From Thalassospira lucentensis (GTDB lineage: Bacteria > Pseudomonadota > Alphaproteobacteria > Rhodospirillales > Thalassospiraceae): 64,000 nucleotides of DNA. Below are positions 25,321 to 34,044 of the stretch, piece by piece. The stretch is taken from the NCBI RefSeq assembly GCF_032921865.1, contig NZ_CP136684.1, positions 3,135,001 through 3,199,000 of the forward strand, given 5' to 3'. A model generated the notes under the pieces. The model made no database searches and was not told where the DNA came from. It saw only the letters and a program-made list of their open reading frames with translations. The position numbers were made by a program, and so were the translations under genes. Each line of letters opens with the position of its first letter. Position 1 is the stretch's first letter.

Positions 25321-26064
25321 ATGAATACCAATGCCCCGAAAACCGTTGTCCTGACCGGCGCAAGCCGCGGGATCGGCCATGTTACGGTCGGTTATTTTGC
25401 CGCGCGTGGCTGGCGGGTGATTTGCTGCTCGCGCGAGGCCCCGCCGCCCAGTTGCCCGCGTGATCCGGCACAAGGTATTCATATTGCCGCCGATCTTTCC
25501 AAACCCGAAGATGTCGAATTTTTCATCAAACAGGCCAACGAAGTACTGGGCGACGATCCGCTTCATGCGTTGGTGAACAATGCAGGTGTATCGCCCAAGA
25601 CGCCGTATAAAGAACGGCTGGGCTGCCTGAATGGCGATATCGAGGCATGGCGTGATGTGTTCGAACTGAACTTCTTTACCCCGCTGACTTTGTCGCGCGG
25701 CTTTGCCGCTGCCCTGCACCGGGGCAAGGGGGCAATTTGCAACATTACCTCGATCGCGGGCCACTATGTCCATCCCTTTGCCGGGTCGGCTTATTCCACG
25801 TCGAAGGCCGCCCTTTCGGGGCTGACACGTGAAATGGCGGTGGAGTTTGCCGAACTGGGGGTGCGGGTTAATGCTGTCGCCCCCGGGGAAATCAAAACGG
25901 CAATGATTTCCCCTGAATACGAGGCACTGGTGCCCCGCATCCCGATGAACCGAATGGGCACCCCCGAAGACGTGGCCGCCGCCGTGCATTATCTGGTCGG
26001 CGACGACAGCAGCTATGTCACCGGCACGGAGATCTTTGTCACCGGCGGGCAGCATTTGTACTGA
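25321..26064 (+). CDS. Short-chain dehydrogenase/reductase
   Basis: A 247-residue classical SDR with the NAD(P) motif TGASRGIGH at about 13-21, NNAG near 89, and the catalytic Ser (ITSIAG), Tyr and Lys (YSTSKAA) near 145-165. GYFAARGWRVICCSREAPPP after the first strand suggests NADP preference is possible. The closest general type is FabG-like 3-oxoacyl-ACP reductase, but no lipid genes are adjacent, so the substrate is left open. Confidence 0.88.
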   Translation: MNTNAPKTVVLTGASRGIGHVTVGYFAARGWRVICCSREAPPPSCPRDPAQGIHIAADLSKPEDVEFFIKQANEVLGDDPLHALVNNAGVSPKTPYKERLGCLNGDIEAWRDVFELNFFTPLTLSRGFAAALHRGKGAICNITSIAGHYVHPFAGSAYSTSKAALSGLTREMAVEFAELGVRVNAVAPGEIKTAMISPEYEALVPRIPMNRMGTPEDVAAAVHYLVGDDSSYVTGTEIFVTGGQHLY

Positions 26065-26157
26065 GTCGAAATCCGGATCAAACGGGGACCGCAATAGCTG
26101 TTGATGACAGGCTATCAAACGGCTGACGGTCGGGAATTTCCGGCTGTTTTCTTTTGT

Positions 26158-26664
26158 TCAGTGCTGCGGGGCGATGTAAAAGGCCGGGTCGTAATCAACA
26201 TTTCCTGCCGGAATAGTATCGATCAGCGGTCGAGCCATGAAATACTGGTCGGGAACGCCTTCCAGTTTCAGATCGGGCAGGGGCGCAAAGCCAAAGCGGC
26301 TGTAGTAGTCCGGTTCGCCAAGGACCACGCAACCAGCTGCATCATTGATACGCAGTCTGGCGATTCCGGCCTGGATTAACTCTGATCCGATCCCCAAGCC
26401 CTGCCGGTCGGGGTTAACCGCAACCGGGCCAAGACCGAACCAGTCGCTTTCTTGGCCATCGATTTTTACCGGTGAAAAGGCAACGCAACCGACAAGTTCG
26501 TCATCTTCGATTGCCACAAGCGACAGGCTTAAACGGCCCTTGTCGCGCAATGCATCCACGATCAGATGTTCGGTTTGCTGGCTATGTGGTGCGGTTGCAA
26601 ACGCATTCGCCAGCAATGCGTGGATTGCCGGAATATCGGCCTCTGTCTCATCGCGGATAAGCAT
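26158..26664 (-). CDS. GNAT-family N-acetyltransferase
   Basis: The 168-residue protein has the GNAT fold with the acetyl-CoA loop VNPDRQGLGIGSELIQAGIA (about 88-107; R/Q-x-x-G-x-G/A pattern) and the LGEPDYYSRFGFAP segment found in the YhbS/COG3153 group. Substrate is unknown. It stands between the SDR gene and a PadR-like regulator on the same strand as the latter, about 75 bases apart. Confidence 0.85.
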   Translation of the reverse strand: MLIRDETEADIPAIHALLANAFATAPHSQQTEHLIVDALRDKGRLSLSLVAIEDDELVGCVAFSPVKIDGQESDWFGLGPVAVNPDRQGLGIGSELIQAGIARLRINDAAGCVVLGEPDYYSRFGFAPLPDLKLEGVPDQYFMARPLIDTIPAGNVDYDPAFYIAPQH

Positions 26665-26740
26665 GATCGGACCCGTCCCATCCTGTGACTTGGCACCCGC
26701 TACCTGCGGGTCTATCTCTCGACTATAACGGGAATTGGAA

Positions 26741-27280
26741 TTAGGCCAACAGACTTTTCAGCCAATCGCGTTTTTGTTTCAGTCGACGTGCTTCCATGTC
26801 AAGCCATCCGGTGAATGGGGCAGCTTCGTTCGCATGCTCTTCGCGAAGTGCCAGAACGCGATCAAGTTCCAGTTCGCAAACGTCATGCAGGATTTCGATC
26901 TGGTCGCGGCGCGTCTCGTCATCCAGCAGATGCAGGAACCGCATTTTAAGTGCCATCACAAGGCGCGAAAGCTCGCCTGATGTATCACGAAGCGTGCCCT
27001 GCATCAGTTCCTTGAACTTGTCATGTCCGGCCTTGGTCAGCGACAATTGCGCATCCGAATATGACCCGCTGTTGCAATCTTCGCGCACCAACCCTTCAAG
27101 CTTAAGAAGCTGAAGCGAGCTCCCCATCATATCAAGCGACGGCCCCATGATATGGGCGGTAAAATGGCGCACTGAATTGGCCAGATCGGCATAGCTGATC
27201 GGTTTATCGGAAAGGGCAAGGGTGCCGAGTGCGCAAAGGCGCAGACATTCTTTGGGCAGCAAGGTTCTATCCGAATACAT
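26741..27280 (-). CDS. PadR/winged-helix-like putative regulator
   Basis: This 179-residue protein has an N-terminal helix-rich part (ECLRLCALGTLALSDKPISYADLANSVRHF) compatible with a winged helix ending near 85 (LSLTKAGHDKFKELM), followed by long helices like those of PadR-type dimerisation domains. The similarity is by layout only. It contains no signal peptide or membrane helix. Its stop lies 76 bases ahead of the GNAT gene start, so they may be co-transcribed. Confidence 0.55.
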   Translation of the reverse strand: MYSDRTLLPKECLRLCALGTLALSDKPISYADLANSVRHFTAHIMGPSLDMMGSSLQLLKLEGLVREDCNSGSYSDAQLSLTKAGHDKFKELMQGTLRDTSGELSRLVMALKMRFLHLLDDETRRDQIEILHDVCELELDRVLALREEHANEAAPFTGWLDMEARRLKQKRDWLKSLLA

Positions 27281-27482
27281 AAACGGTCCCTGTCATGTTG
27301 CAGACACCGAAGTTAGCGCGAACGGTTCTTAATTGCAAGATGGCAAATGGCTTCTGTCCCAACATCGTGTGATGGCAACAGCATCAATATAGGACGGGAA
27401 GTTTCGAAAGCAAACAACCGCATCACGAGAACAATCATTTCCCGATCTGCCGAAGAAGGGGCCCGCAATGAGTGGCAGACAC

Positions 27483-27515
27483 AAAAAAGAAGGCCGTCGA
27501 TAATCAACGGCCTTC
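27483..27515 (-). terminator. Rho-independent terminator of hemA
   Basis: On the minus strand GAAGGCCGT and ACGGCCTTC form a 9-bp stem followed by TTTTTT. It starts about 34 bases past the hemA stop. Confidence 0.85.
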
Positions 27516-27548
27516 AGTATTCTGTCATATGCAGTGGGATTTTAAGTC

Positions 27549-28767
27549 TCAGGCTGCCTTGGCAATACCAAGCTGGCCCCAAACCACCAGAAGCGAGTCG
27601 ATCAGATGATCGATCAGTTCATCATTGTGAAGCGGGCCGGGGGTAAAGCGCAGCCGTTCTGTGCCGCGCGGTACGGTCGGGTAGTTGATTGGTTGCACAT
27701 AGATGTCGTGATCAAACAGCAGACGGTCGCTGGCTTCCTTGCACATTGCTGCATCGCCCACCATCAGCGGCACGATATGGCTTGGCGCATCCATCACCGG
27801 AAGACCGGCGGTCCGCATGCGTTCGCGCAGCGTTTCGGCACGTTCTTTCTGGGCTTCACGTTCTATATTGCTGTCCTTGAGGTGGCGGACCGAGGCCAGT
27901 GCTCCGGCCGCGATGCTGGGCGGGTGAGAGCTGGTGAAGATAAAGCCATTCCCGAAACTGCGCACGAAATCGACAATTTCATGTTTGGCCGCGATATAGC
28001 CACCGATCACGCCAAATGCCTTGGCAAGCGTGCCCTGAACGATATCGACACGATCCATTACGCCGTCGCGTTCGGCAACGCCGCCGCCACGCGGGCCATA
28101 CATGCCGACCGCATGCACTTCGTCGAGATAGGAGATCGCGTTGTATTTTTCGCAAAGATCAAGGATTTCTGTGATTGGCGCGATATCGCCATCCATTGAA
28201 TAAACAGAACTCGAACGCGACGATCTTGGCCCGGTTCGGTCCCAGATCGCGCAGGATTTCTTCAAGATGTTCGACATCGTTATGTTTCCAGATCCGGCGT
28301 TCCGCCTTGGAATGGCGCATGCCTTCGATCATGGAATTGTGGTTAAACGAGTCGGAAATGATCACACAATCCGGGAGTTTCGAGCCAAGGGTTGAAAGCG
28401 TCGTCCAGTTGGCAACATAGCCCGATGTCATCAAAAGGGCTGCTTCCTTGCCATGCAGATCGGCGAGCTCCTGCTCTAGCGCGACATGCAGATGGTTGGA
28501 ACCGGAAATATTGCGCGTGCCACCTGCACCGCCACCCTGACCGGTGATGGTGTTTTGCATGGCTTCAAGAACCTTCGGATGCTGTCCCATGCCAAGATAG
28601 TCGTTCGAACACCAGACCGTAATTTTGCGCGGCGCATCACCGTTTCCCGGGTGATACATGGCTTTGGGAAATTCACCGACAATGCGTTCAAGATTGGCGA
28701 ATACGCGGTAACGGCCTTCGGCTTTGAGGCCGGACAACGCGTCTTTAAAGAAGGTGTTATAATTCAT
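27549..28767 (-). pseudogene. hemA: 5-aminolevulinate synthase, interrupted by a one-base frameshift
   Basis: ALAS makes 5-aminolevulinate from glycine and succinyl-CoA with PLP, the first step of heme synthesis in alphaproteobacteria. Codons from 28767 give MNYNTFFKDALSGLKAEGRY to AKIVAFE, and the frame from there down to 27549 gives [11 protein letters not shown] to the end. Deleting one A of the pair at 28208-28209 (plus strand) joins them into a normal 405-residue ALAS reading KIVAFESVYSMDG. Family features such as CSNDYLGMG, the His of [14 protein letters not shown] and the PLP lysine of GTLAKAFG are intact. Either a sequencing error or a true null or strongly reduced allele; with heme essential, an error is more likely. 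Confidence 0.85.
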
Positions 28768-28942
28768 CTTTTGTGTCTTTCGCCTGTCTCTTTACCGCAG
28801 GTACGGGCTGTCTTTCATCCCGTTCTCTCACCCTTGGCAAAGCTCTGGTCCTGGCCGGATATGCGTACATCTCCGGATCAGCATGGTCCCGTTTGACCGG
28901 GTCTTGATAACTTCCTTATCGGACATGGCTTCCGACTTGGCA

Positions 28943-28956
28943 TTGACCCTTGTCAA
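28943..28956. promoter_or_regulatory. Crp/FNR-family-like dyad upstream of hemA
   Basis: TTGACCCTTGTCAA is a perfect dyad TTGAC-N4-GTCAA with the half-site spacing of FNR, FixK and DNR sites. It lies 176 bases ahead of the hemA ATG. The hemN box at 54952 shares the GTCAA half. Confidence 0.45.
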
Positions 28957-29224
28957 AAATTTTAAAGCGATTCCAGTTTCACTTCGATTGTCGTTTTCAG
29001 TGTCGCTGCGAACCACGCTGTCAAAGAAGGCGTCCATTCATTGTTTGTCGATCTCGCCATCACTCATGGCGTTGGGTGGTTCCCTGTTCAATTCCTGTTC
29101 CCAATTTGGCGCTATTGATCGCATTTGGCAAGGTTTTGAAAGGACTTCCGACCCACAATTAAATCAATTCAAACAAGCAATAAAATCTATCAACCGCCAT
29201 TAATTGAAAGTTTCTTGCTATGGC

Positions 29225-29258
29225 GATGCCGCTGCGTCTTCATCGATGCAGCGGCATC
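29225..29258 (-). terminator. Hairpin behind the omega-transaminase gene
   Basis: GATGCCGCTGC and GCAGCGGCATC form an 11-bp stem with a 12-base loop, 37 bases past the transaminase stop. The stem is strong but the downstream strand is not T-rich on the minus strand. Confidence 0.45.
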
Positions 29259-29294
29259 TATTTGTTTTGTAAAGGTTTTCTGTTCTGGGATATT

Positions 29295-30701
29295 TCAGCC
29301 GAGGCTGTTGTGCCAGTCCCCAAGAGCAGCTTCGACCTTGTCGAACATATCGTGGACCTGCTGTTCGGTAATGATCAGCGGCGGGCAGAAGGCGACACTA
29401 TCGCCAAGTGCACGCAGGATCACACCGTGGTCCATACATTTTGCAACAACCGCCTTACCGGCAGCACCGACAGGCTGCATTGGTGTTTTCAGGCATTTGT
29501 CTTGGACCAGTTCAAATGCGCCAATCAGCCCGCGTCCGCGGGTTTCGCCGACATGTTCGAATTTATTGAGGTCCTTGAGGCGTTTCTGGAATGGCGACAT
29601 GACATTGCGGACATGGTCGATAATGCCGTCTTCCTCATAGATTTTAAGGGTTTCAAGCGCAACGGCAGCCGCGACCGGATGGCCGGAATAGGTGAAGCCG
29701 TGGCCAAATGTACCGATCTCGTCGGATGCCTTTTTCGCAGCCTGATAAATCCTGTCATTGATGAACAGGGCCGAAATCGGCTGATAGGCCGATGAAAGCT
29801 GCTTGGCGACCGTGATCATGTCGGGTTTAAGCCGGAAGGTTTCGGTGGCAAACATCCGTCCGGTCCGGCCAAATCCGCATATGACCTCGTCAGCGATAAA
29901 CAGGATGTCATACCGGTCCAGAACTTCTTGCACCTTTTCGAAATAGGTGCGCGGCGGCACGATCACGCCACCGGCTCCCATGATCGGTTCGGCGATAAGC
30001 GCCCCGATGGTTTCCGGGCCTTCGGCTTGAATCAGGTCTTCAAGCTGTTCGGCAAGACGGGTCGCGAAATCCTCCTCTTCCTCGCCGGGCTGGGCCTCGC
30101 GCCAGTAATGCGGGGTTTCGGTATGGATGATGCGGTCAATCGGCAGGTCGAACATCTTGTGGTTGCCCGGAAGCCCCGTCATCGAGGCCGCAGCCACCGT
30201 CACCCCGTGATAGCCCTTCTTGCGCGAAATGATCTTCTTCTTTTCCGGTTGGCCAATCGCATTGTGATAATACCAGACCATCTTGACCGCGGAATCCGTT
30301 GCTTCTGATCCGCTATTGGCAAAGAAAACCTTGGACATAGGGACGGGTACAAGTTCCAGAAGCTTTTCGGCCAGGTCAATCGCCGGGTTGGTGCTGCGTG
30401 ATGCGAAGGTGTGGTAATAGGGCAGGGTTTCAAGCTGCTTTGTCGCGGCTTTCACAAGGCGATTTTCGCCAAATCCCAGCGACGCACACCAAAGACCGGC
30501 CATGCCTTCGATAAAATCGCGGCCATTGTCATCGGTCACATAAATCCCGTGACCCTTTGAAATGATATGCGGCCCGGTTTTTTCGTGAGTGGCAAGGTTG
30601 GTATAGGGATGAAGATAGCTTGCGATATCGCGGCTGGCTGCGGAATTGCCTTTGGCGGTCGGGGCAGTATCGATTGTCGTGGTGGTGGCGTTGGTGTTCA
30701 T
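29295..30701 (-). CDS. Class III omega-amino-acid:pyruvate aminotransferase
   Basis: A 468-residue PLP enzyme of the aspartate-aminotransferase-family/omega-transaminase group. The PLP-phosphate part [13 protein letters not shown] is near 118-130, the aspartate in [19 protein letters not shown] near 265, and the PLP lysine in [10 protein letters not shown] near 297. Related enzymes use beta-alanine, taurine, putrescine or other amines with pyruvate. The first about 25 residues are Thr/Ala-rich and probably disordered. No catabolic neighbour indicates the amine. Confidence 0.9.
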   Translation of the reverse strand: MNTNATTTTIDTAPTAKGNSAASRDIASYLHPYTNLATHEKTGPHIISKGHGIYVTDDNGRDFIEGMAGLWCASLGFGENRLVKAATKQLETLPYYHTFASRSTNPAIDLAEKLLELVPVPMSKVFFANSGSEATDSAVKMVWYYHNAIGQPEKKKIISRKKGYHGVTVAAASMTGLPGNHKMFDLPIDRIIHTETPHYWREAQPGEEEEDFATRLAEQLEDLIQAEGPETIGALIAEPIMGAGGVIVPPRTYFEKVQEVLDRYDILFIADEVICGFGRTGRMFATETFRLKPDMITVAKQLSSAYQPISALFINDRIYQAAKKASDEIGTFGHGFTYSGHPVAAAVALETLKIYEEDGIIDHVRNVMSPFQKRLKDLNKFEHVGETRGRGLIGAFELVQDKCLKTPMQPVGAAGKAVVAKCMDHGVILRALGDSVAFCPPLIITEQQVHDMFDKVEAALGDWHNSLG

Positions 30702-30840
30702 GGCGAACCTCTGTTTCGTGCAGGAAAGATCCTGATGCTTTCAGGCACTTTAGTCAGCTATTTCCGGCATGGGAATCATTAGTTGGACCATGCTTTGGCG
30801 AAGATCTTTGGCGTGATCGGCAAAAACGAAACCGACAAAC

Positions 30841-30870
30841 AAAACCGGCCGGGCAAGGGCACCGGCCGGC
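30841..30870 (-). terminator. Rho-independent terminator of the second usp gene
   Basis: CCGGCCGG occurs twice (30845-30852 and 30862-30869), each self-complementary, forming a stem that on the minus strand is followed by TTTTG. It starts 27 bases past the stop codon. Confidence 0.75.
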
Positions 30871-30896
30871 TTGGTAACGATGTCGTTGGTCGCAGC

Positions 30897-31739
30897 CTAG
30901 TGCGACATCAGAACCGGCACCGTCATGTGACGCAGAAGATGCTGTGTCACACCCCCCATCATCAATTCACGCAGGCGCGGGCGGCCATAGGCACCGCAAA
31001 CGATCAGGTCGATGCTTTCATCGGCCGCACGCGACAGCAGAAGATCGCCAACGCTGATGCCGCTGGCATTCATATTCTCCTTGCGGACATTCACCCCGTG
31101 GCGTTCAAGCCGCGAACCGATATCGACACCGGGAACAGGAATGGAGTCACGGGCGCCCTTGTTCGGATCGGCACAAAGAACGAGGGCCGATTTGGCATTT
31201 TCGAGAAAGGCCATGCCGTCATTCACCGCACGGACGGCTTCGCGATACGGCTTCCACGCAACCATAACGCGTTCGCCAATCGTTTCGAACCGACCGGCAT
31301 AGGGGACGACCAGAACCGGGGTGCCAGCGGTCAGAATGGCCTTGTCAGGCATTTCCGAGGTTGAGGACGGATCGGCACTGTCCGGGTCATACTGGCCCAG
31401 AACCGTCAGGTCATGATGGCGGGCATACATGGCAACCGTGTCGGCAATCTCGGCTGCCGAGCATGGCGTTTCCTGCCAACTGAAGGTAACACCAGCGTCT
31501 TCGCAGGCTTTTGCGAAGTCGCGCTTGGCTTCCTTGGCGGTTTCGGCCATGGCCGCGCGCTGCTGATTGACGATTTCCTGAGAAATCTGAACTTCCATGA
31601 AACGTGGAATTTCGGCATAGGGCAGAAGAAACAGCCCGGTCAGATGGGCTTTTTGCGCCTTGGCAACCTTCAGGGCAACCGAAAGCCGTTGTGCGCAAGG
31701 GGCTGAATTGTCGATATGAACAAGGATATCCCGATACAT
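30897..31739 (-). CDS. Universal stress protein with two UspA domains
   Basis: The 280-residue protein starts MYRDILVHIDNSAPCAQRLS with GGAG eight bases upstream of the ATG at 31739. A second UspA domain starts near 150 and ends in CGAYGRPRLRELMMGGVTQH, the usual nucleotide-binding-loop region. It is paralogous to the product at 23164-24021. It is followed by its own terminator and preceded by an FNR-like sequence at a similar distance. Confidence 0.9.
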   Translation of the reverse strand: MYRDILVHIDNSAPCAQRLSVALKVAKAQKAHLTGLFLLPYAEIPRFMEVQISQEIVNQQRAAMAETAKEAKRDFAKACEDAGVTFSWQETPCSAAEIADTVAMYARHHDLTVLGQYDPDSADPSSTSEMPDKAILTAGTPVLVVPYAGRFETIGERVMVAWKPYREAVRAVNDGMAFLENAKSALVLCADPNKGARDSIPVPGVDIGSRLERHGVNVRKENMNASGISVGDLLLSRAADESIDLIVCGAYGRPRLRELMMGGVTQHLLRHMTVPVLMSH

Positions 31740-31832
31740 CTGCCAGTCTCCTTTTCCGGGCAGCACCGCCTTCGATCAAGGCGGCTAGCGTGGTTATGAG
31801 AAGCAGTCTAATGCGATCAGTGGTGGCGTTCT

Positions 31833-31846
31833 TTGTTCTATCTCAA
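31833..31846 (-). promoter_or_regulatory. FNR/Anr-like box upstream of the second usp gene
   Basis: The minus strand reads TTGAGATAGAACAA, two mismatches from TTGAT-N4-ATCAA. It shares the second half AACAA with the box ahead of the other usp gene and ends 93 bases ahead of the start codon. Confidence 0.25.
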
Positions 31847-31916
31847 ATTGCACTTATCGCGTGTATCTGAGTATCGCGTGACCCTGTGGCGAGAAAATGG
31901 TCATTGGTAAAAGGCA

Positions 31917-32465
31917 TCATCCATCAACGGGCTTGGACATCATCGGAATGGTCTTTTCCATGGTAGGTGTACCATTCTGCGGCATCGTTGTCGGGGCAGG
32001 GGATGTTACCAGACCGGGTGTTGCTCCCGCGGTCGGATCGCTCATTATTGGCGCACCGGCCGATGGCATTACCCCCATGTTGTCACCCGAAATGATCGAA
32101 AGGCTTTTGTGCAATTGCTGTGACAGGGTTGACCAGTTGGTCTGAAGTGTATTGCAGGCTGCCGGGTCATTTTGCTGCACACAACGTTGTGCCATGCGAT
32201 CAAGGATGTCGAGCGCGATGCGTGCCTCGTCGATCTGTTGGCGCTGTATGTCGGTGATTGCGGCCTTTTGGGGATTTGGAGTCATGACGAATTTGTCATT
32301 TGCGGCATTCGCGGATGTTGCCGTGGTCGGGCCACCCCACGGAGTTACTATTTCCGCGGTGGTATCAGCGGCGGGATTGTTTTGTGCGGTGGGTTGCACG
32401 CAGCCCGAGAGTATCAAAGCGGAAACAACAAGACCGGACAGGAGGCCAGCGCTTCTGATCTTCAT
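31917..32465 (-). CDS. Hypothetical lipoprotein
   Basis: This 182-residue protein has a lipoprotein signal (LLSGLVVSALILSGC, cysteine at 22) and AAAGGAG seven bases ahead of the ATG at 32465. The mature part has a disordered Ala/Thr stretch, a helical centre with two cysteines (QRCVQQNDPAACNTL, near 95-109) that could pair, and a Met/Pro/Thr-rich tail. I do not recognise a family. It is flanked by usp and a TetR gene on the same strand but with gaps of over 150 bases. Confidence 0.7.
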   Translation of the reverse strand: MKIRSAGLLSGLVVSALILSGCVQPTAQNNPAADTTAEIVTPWGGPTTATSANAANDKFVMTPNPQKAAITDIQRQQIDEARIALDILDRMAQRCVQQNDPAACNTLQTNWSTLSQQLHKSLSIISGDNMGVMPSAGAPIMSDPTAGATPGLVTSPAPTTMPQNGTPTMEKTIPMMSKPVDG

Positions 32466-32619
32466 GAGTTGCTCCTTTGGCCGCAAAGCGATGATGCGCC
32501 CGGGCCGTTCCCATAACCTGACAGTGCCATTTATCATACGGCCTTGCTTTTGCTTTGGAATATATTGGACCCTGTTAAACCCGATGTCCAGAAAAGGGCA
32601 TGTGACAGCACTGGCGCCA

Positions 32620-33249
32620 TCAGTTCCCGGAGGCATGGTTATCACGCGATACCATGGCGATGATGGTTTCAAACAATTCCTGCTTTGCCTGATCGGCGGT
32701 GATTTCACCGGTTGCCGCGGCATAGGAGAGGGCCTCAGCGGCACCCAGAAAGCCCCAAAGACGCGGCATGGGGATTTTCCCCGTTGGGCTGAAAGACGAC
32801 AGGATATCGCGGCATTTATCAATGAACAGAAGATGATAGTCCCGCTTGACCTGTTCGAGTTCCGGCGATCCGGCAAGCGATGCGATCACGCCCGAAATTT
32901 CGCGTCCCTGTGACAGCACACAGTCAACATAGGATGCCGCGATGACCGATGCCTTGTCGCGCAAGGTCGGGCTGCTTCGGGCCAGAGTGGCGTCCATCAA
33001 TGCGGTCTGGCGCTGGTCGTAATCCTGATAAAGCGCGATCAGCAAACCAGACCGGGTGCCAAAATGATCATAGACCACCGGTTTGGTAACCCCGGCCTGT
33101 TCGGCAAGATTTCCAAGGCTAAGCCCCTCGGTTCCGCCGTCGTGGATCATCTTCCAGGCAACGTCGAGAAGTTGCCGGTTGCGATCTTCGCGGGTCATAC
33201 GTTTACGGGGCTTATGCAACGGAGACTTTTTTGCACCGAGACTTGACAT
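32620..33249 (-). CDS. TetR-family regulator
   Basis: The 209-residue protein has a basic start (LGAKKSPLHKPRKRMTREDR) and the TetR helix-turn-helix at about 38-63 (LSLGNLAEQAGVTKPVVYDHF). I take the ATG at 33249; the longer frame would run into the operator-like repeats. It is divergent from a flavodoxin-fold quinone reductase gene, with two AGTAACTTAC repeats between, so it probably represses that gene and itself in response to a quinone or electrophile. Confidence 0.87.
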   Translation of the reverse strand: MSSLGAKKSPLHKPRKRMTREDRNRQLLDVAWKMIHDGGTEGLSLGNLAEQAGVTKPVVYDHFGTRSGLLIALYQDYDQRQTALMDATLARSSPTLRDKASVIAASYVDCVLSQGREISGVIASLAGSPELEQVKRDYHLLFIDKCRDILSSFSPTGKIPMPRLWGFLGAAEALSYAAATGEITADQAKQELFETIIAMVSRDNHASGN

Positions 33250-33263
33250 GGCTATATACCAAA

Positions 33264-33287
33264 AGTAACTTACAGATAGTAACTTAC
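33264..33287. promoter_or_regulatory. Repeated TetR operator AGTAACTTAC
   Basis: AGTAACTTAC occurs at 33264-33273 and 33278-33287, 14 bases apart in the same direction, in the 93-base gap between the divergent TetR and oxidoreductase genes. The spacing places both copies near one face region and fits cooperative dimers. Confidence 0.6.
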
Positions 33288-33342
33288 TTATAGTATATAA
33301 TGATTGCCGTTGAGAGGCAATCACTTAGCAAGGAGATAAGCC

Positions 33343-33963
33343 ATGCGCGCGCTTGTTGTTGTCGCCCATCCAAATTCCGGTTCGTTCAGTCATGCGGTCG
33401 CCAATCAAATTGGCAAAGGGATTGAGGATGCCGGGTCCGAACACAGTTTCGAGCTTGCCGATCTGTCGGAGGAGGGATTTGATCCGCGCTTCAATCAGGA
33501 CGATATCGCGGCCTTCGAGATGAGGTCACCGTTTCCGGACGATGTGCTTGCCGAACAAAGGCGGATTGATGCCGCCGATACGCTGGTGCTGGTTTTTCCA
33601 ATTTACTGGTGGTCGATGCCCGCAATCCTGAAAGGCTGGATCGATCGGGTGTTTTCAAATGGCTGGGCCTATGAGGATATTGACGGTGAAAAGGTGATCA
33701 AAAAGCTGAACCATCTGAAGGTTCATCTTGTCGCGATTGGTGGGGCAGGACTTGGCACGTTTGCCCGGCATGGATATTTCGGGGCCATGAAACTGCAAAT
33801 CCATCAGGGCATTTTTGATTATTGCGGAGTGAAAGTCGCAACTTCGGAATTGATGTTGCTGGCCGACGGCAATGACCCTGCGGAGCACCTTAAAAAGGCA
33901 CGCGAGGTTGGGGCGGCGATCCCGGCAAAGGTGACAAAGCCGGAATTGGATATGGCGGGATAA
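33343..33963 (+). CDS. NAD(P)H:quinone oxidoreductase (MdaB/KefF-like flavodoxin fold)
   Basis: The 206-residue flavoprotein begins with the FMN/FAD phosphate loop MRALVVVAHPNSGSFSHAVA and has FPIYWWSMPAILKGWIDRVF near 85-104, the classic motif of this family. It reduces quinones by two electrons in the cytoplasm. An AAGGAG ribosome site precedes the ATG. The divergent TetR gene and shared repeats suggest inducible detoxification. Confidence 0.9.
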   Translation: MRALVVVAHPNSGSFSHAVANQIGKGIEDAGSEHSFELADLSEEGFDPRFNQDDIAAFEMRSPFPDDVLAEQRRIDAADTLVLVFPIYWWSMPAILKGWIDRVFSNGWAYEDIDGEKVIKKLNHLKVHLVAIGGAGLGTFARHGYFGAMKLQIHQGIFDYCGVKVATSELMLLADGNDPAEHLKKAREVGAAIPAKVTKPELDMAG

Positions 33964-33992
33964 ATCTCGTTAGACCGGCCATCAAAAGCAAA

Positions 33993-34019
33993 ACGCCCGC
34001 AGATTTTCCCTGCGGGCGT
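33993..34019. terminator. Bidirectional terminator between quinone reductase and pyrE
   Basis: ACGCCCGCAG and CTGCGGGCGT form a perfect 10-bp stem around ATTTTCC. On the minus strand it is followed by TTTTGCTTTT, so it serves pyrE best. Confidence 0.85.
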
Positions 34020-34044
34020 CTGAATTTGGCAATGTGTTGCCGGC

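Larger units (their letters stand above)
28768..29294. other. Intergenic region upstream of hemA
   Basis: This 527-base region lies between the omega-transaminase stop and the hemA start (both minus strand). It has a TTGAC-N4-GTCAA dyad at 28943-28956 and a strong hairpin at 29225-29258. Open frames across it have no ribosome sites or recognisable products, so I see no gene. Confidence 0.55.

Noticed and set aside
28883-29203. 106-residue plus-strand open frame upstream of hemA
   Set aside because: No ribosome site, Ser/Leu-rich without domain, and it crosses the FNR-like dyad; treated as intergenic.
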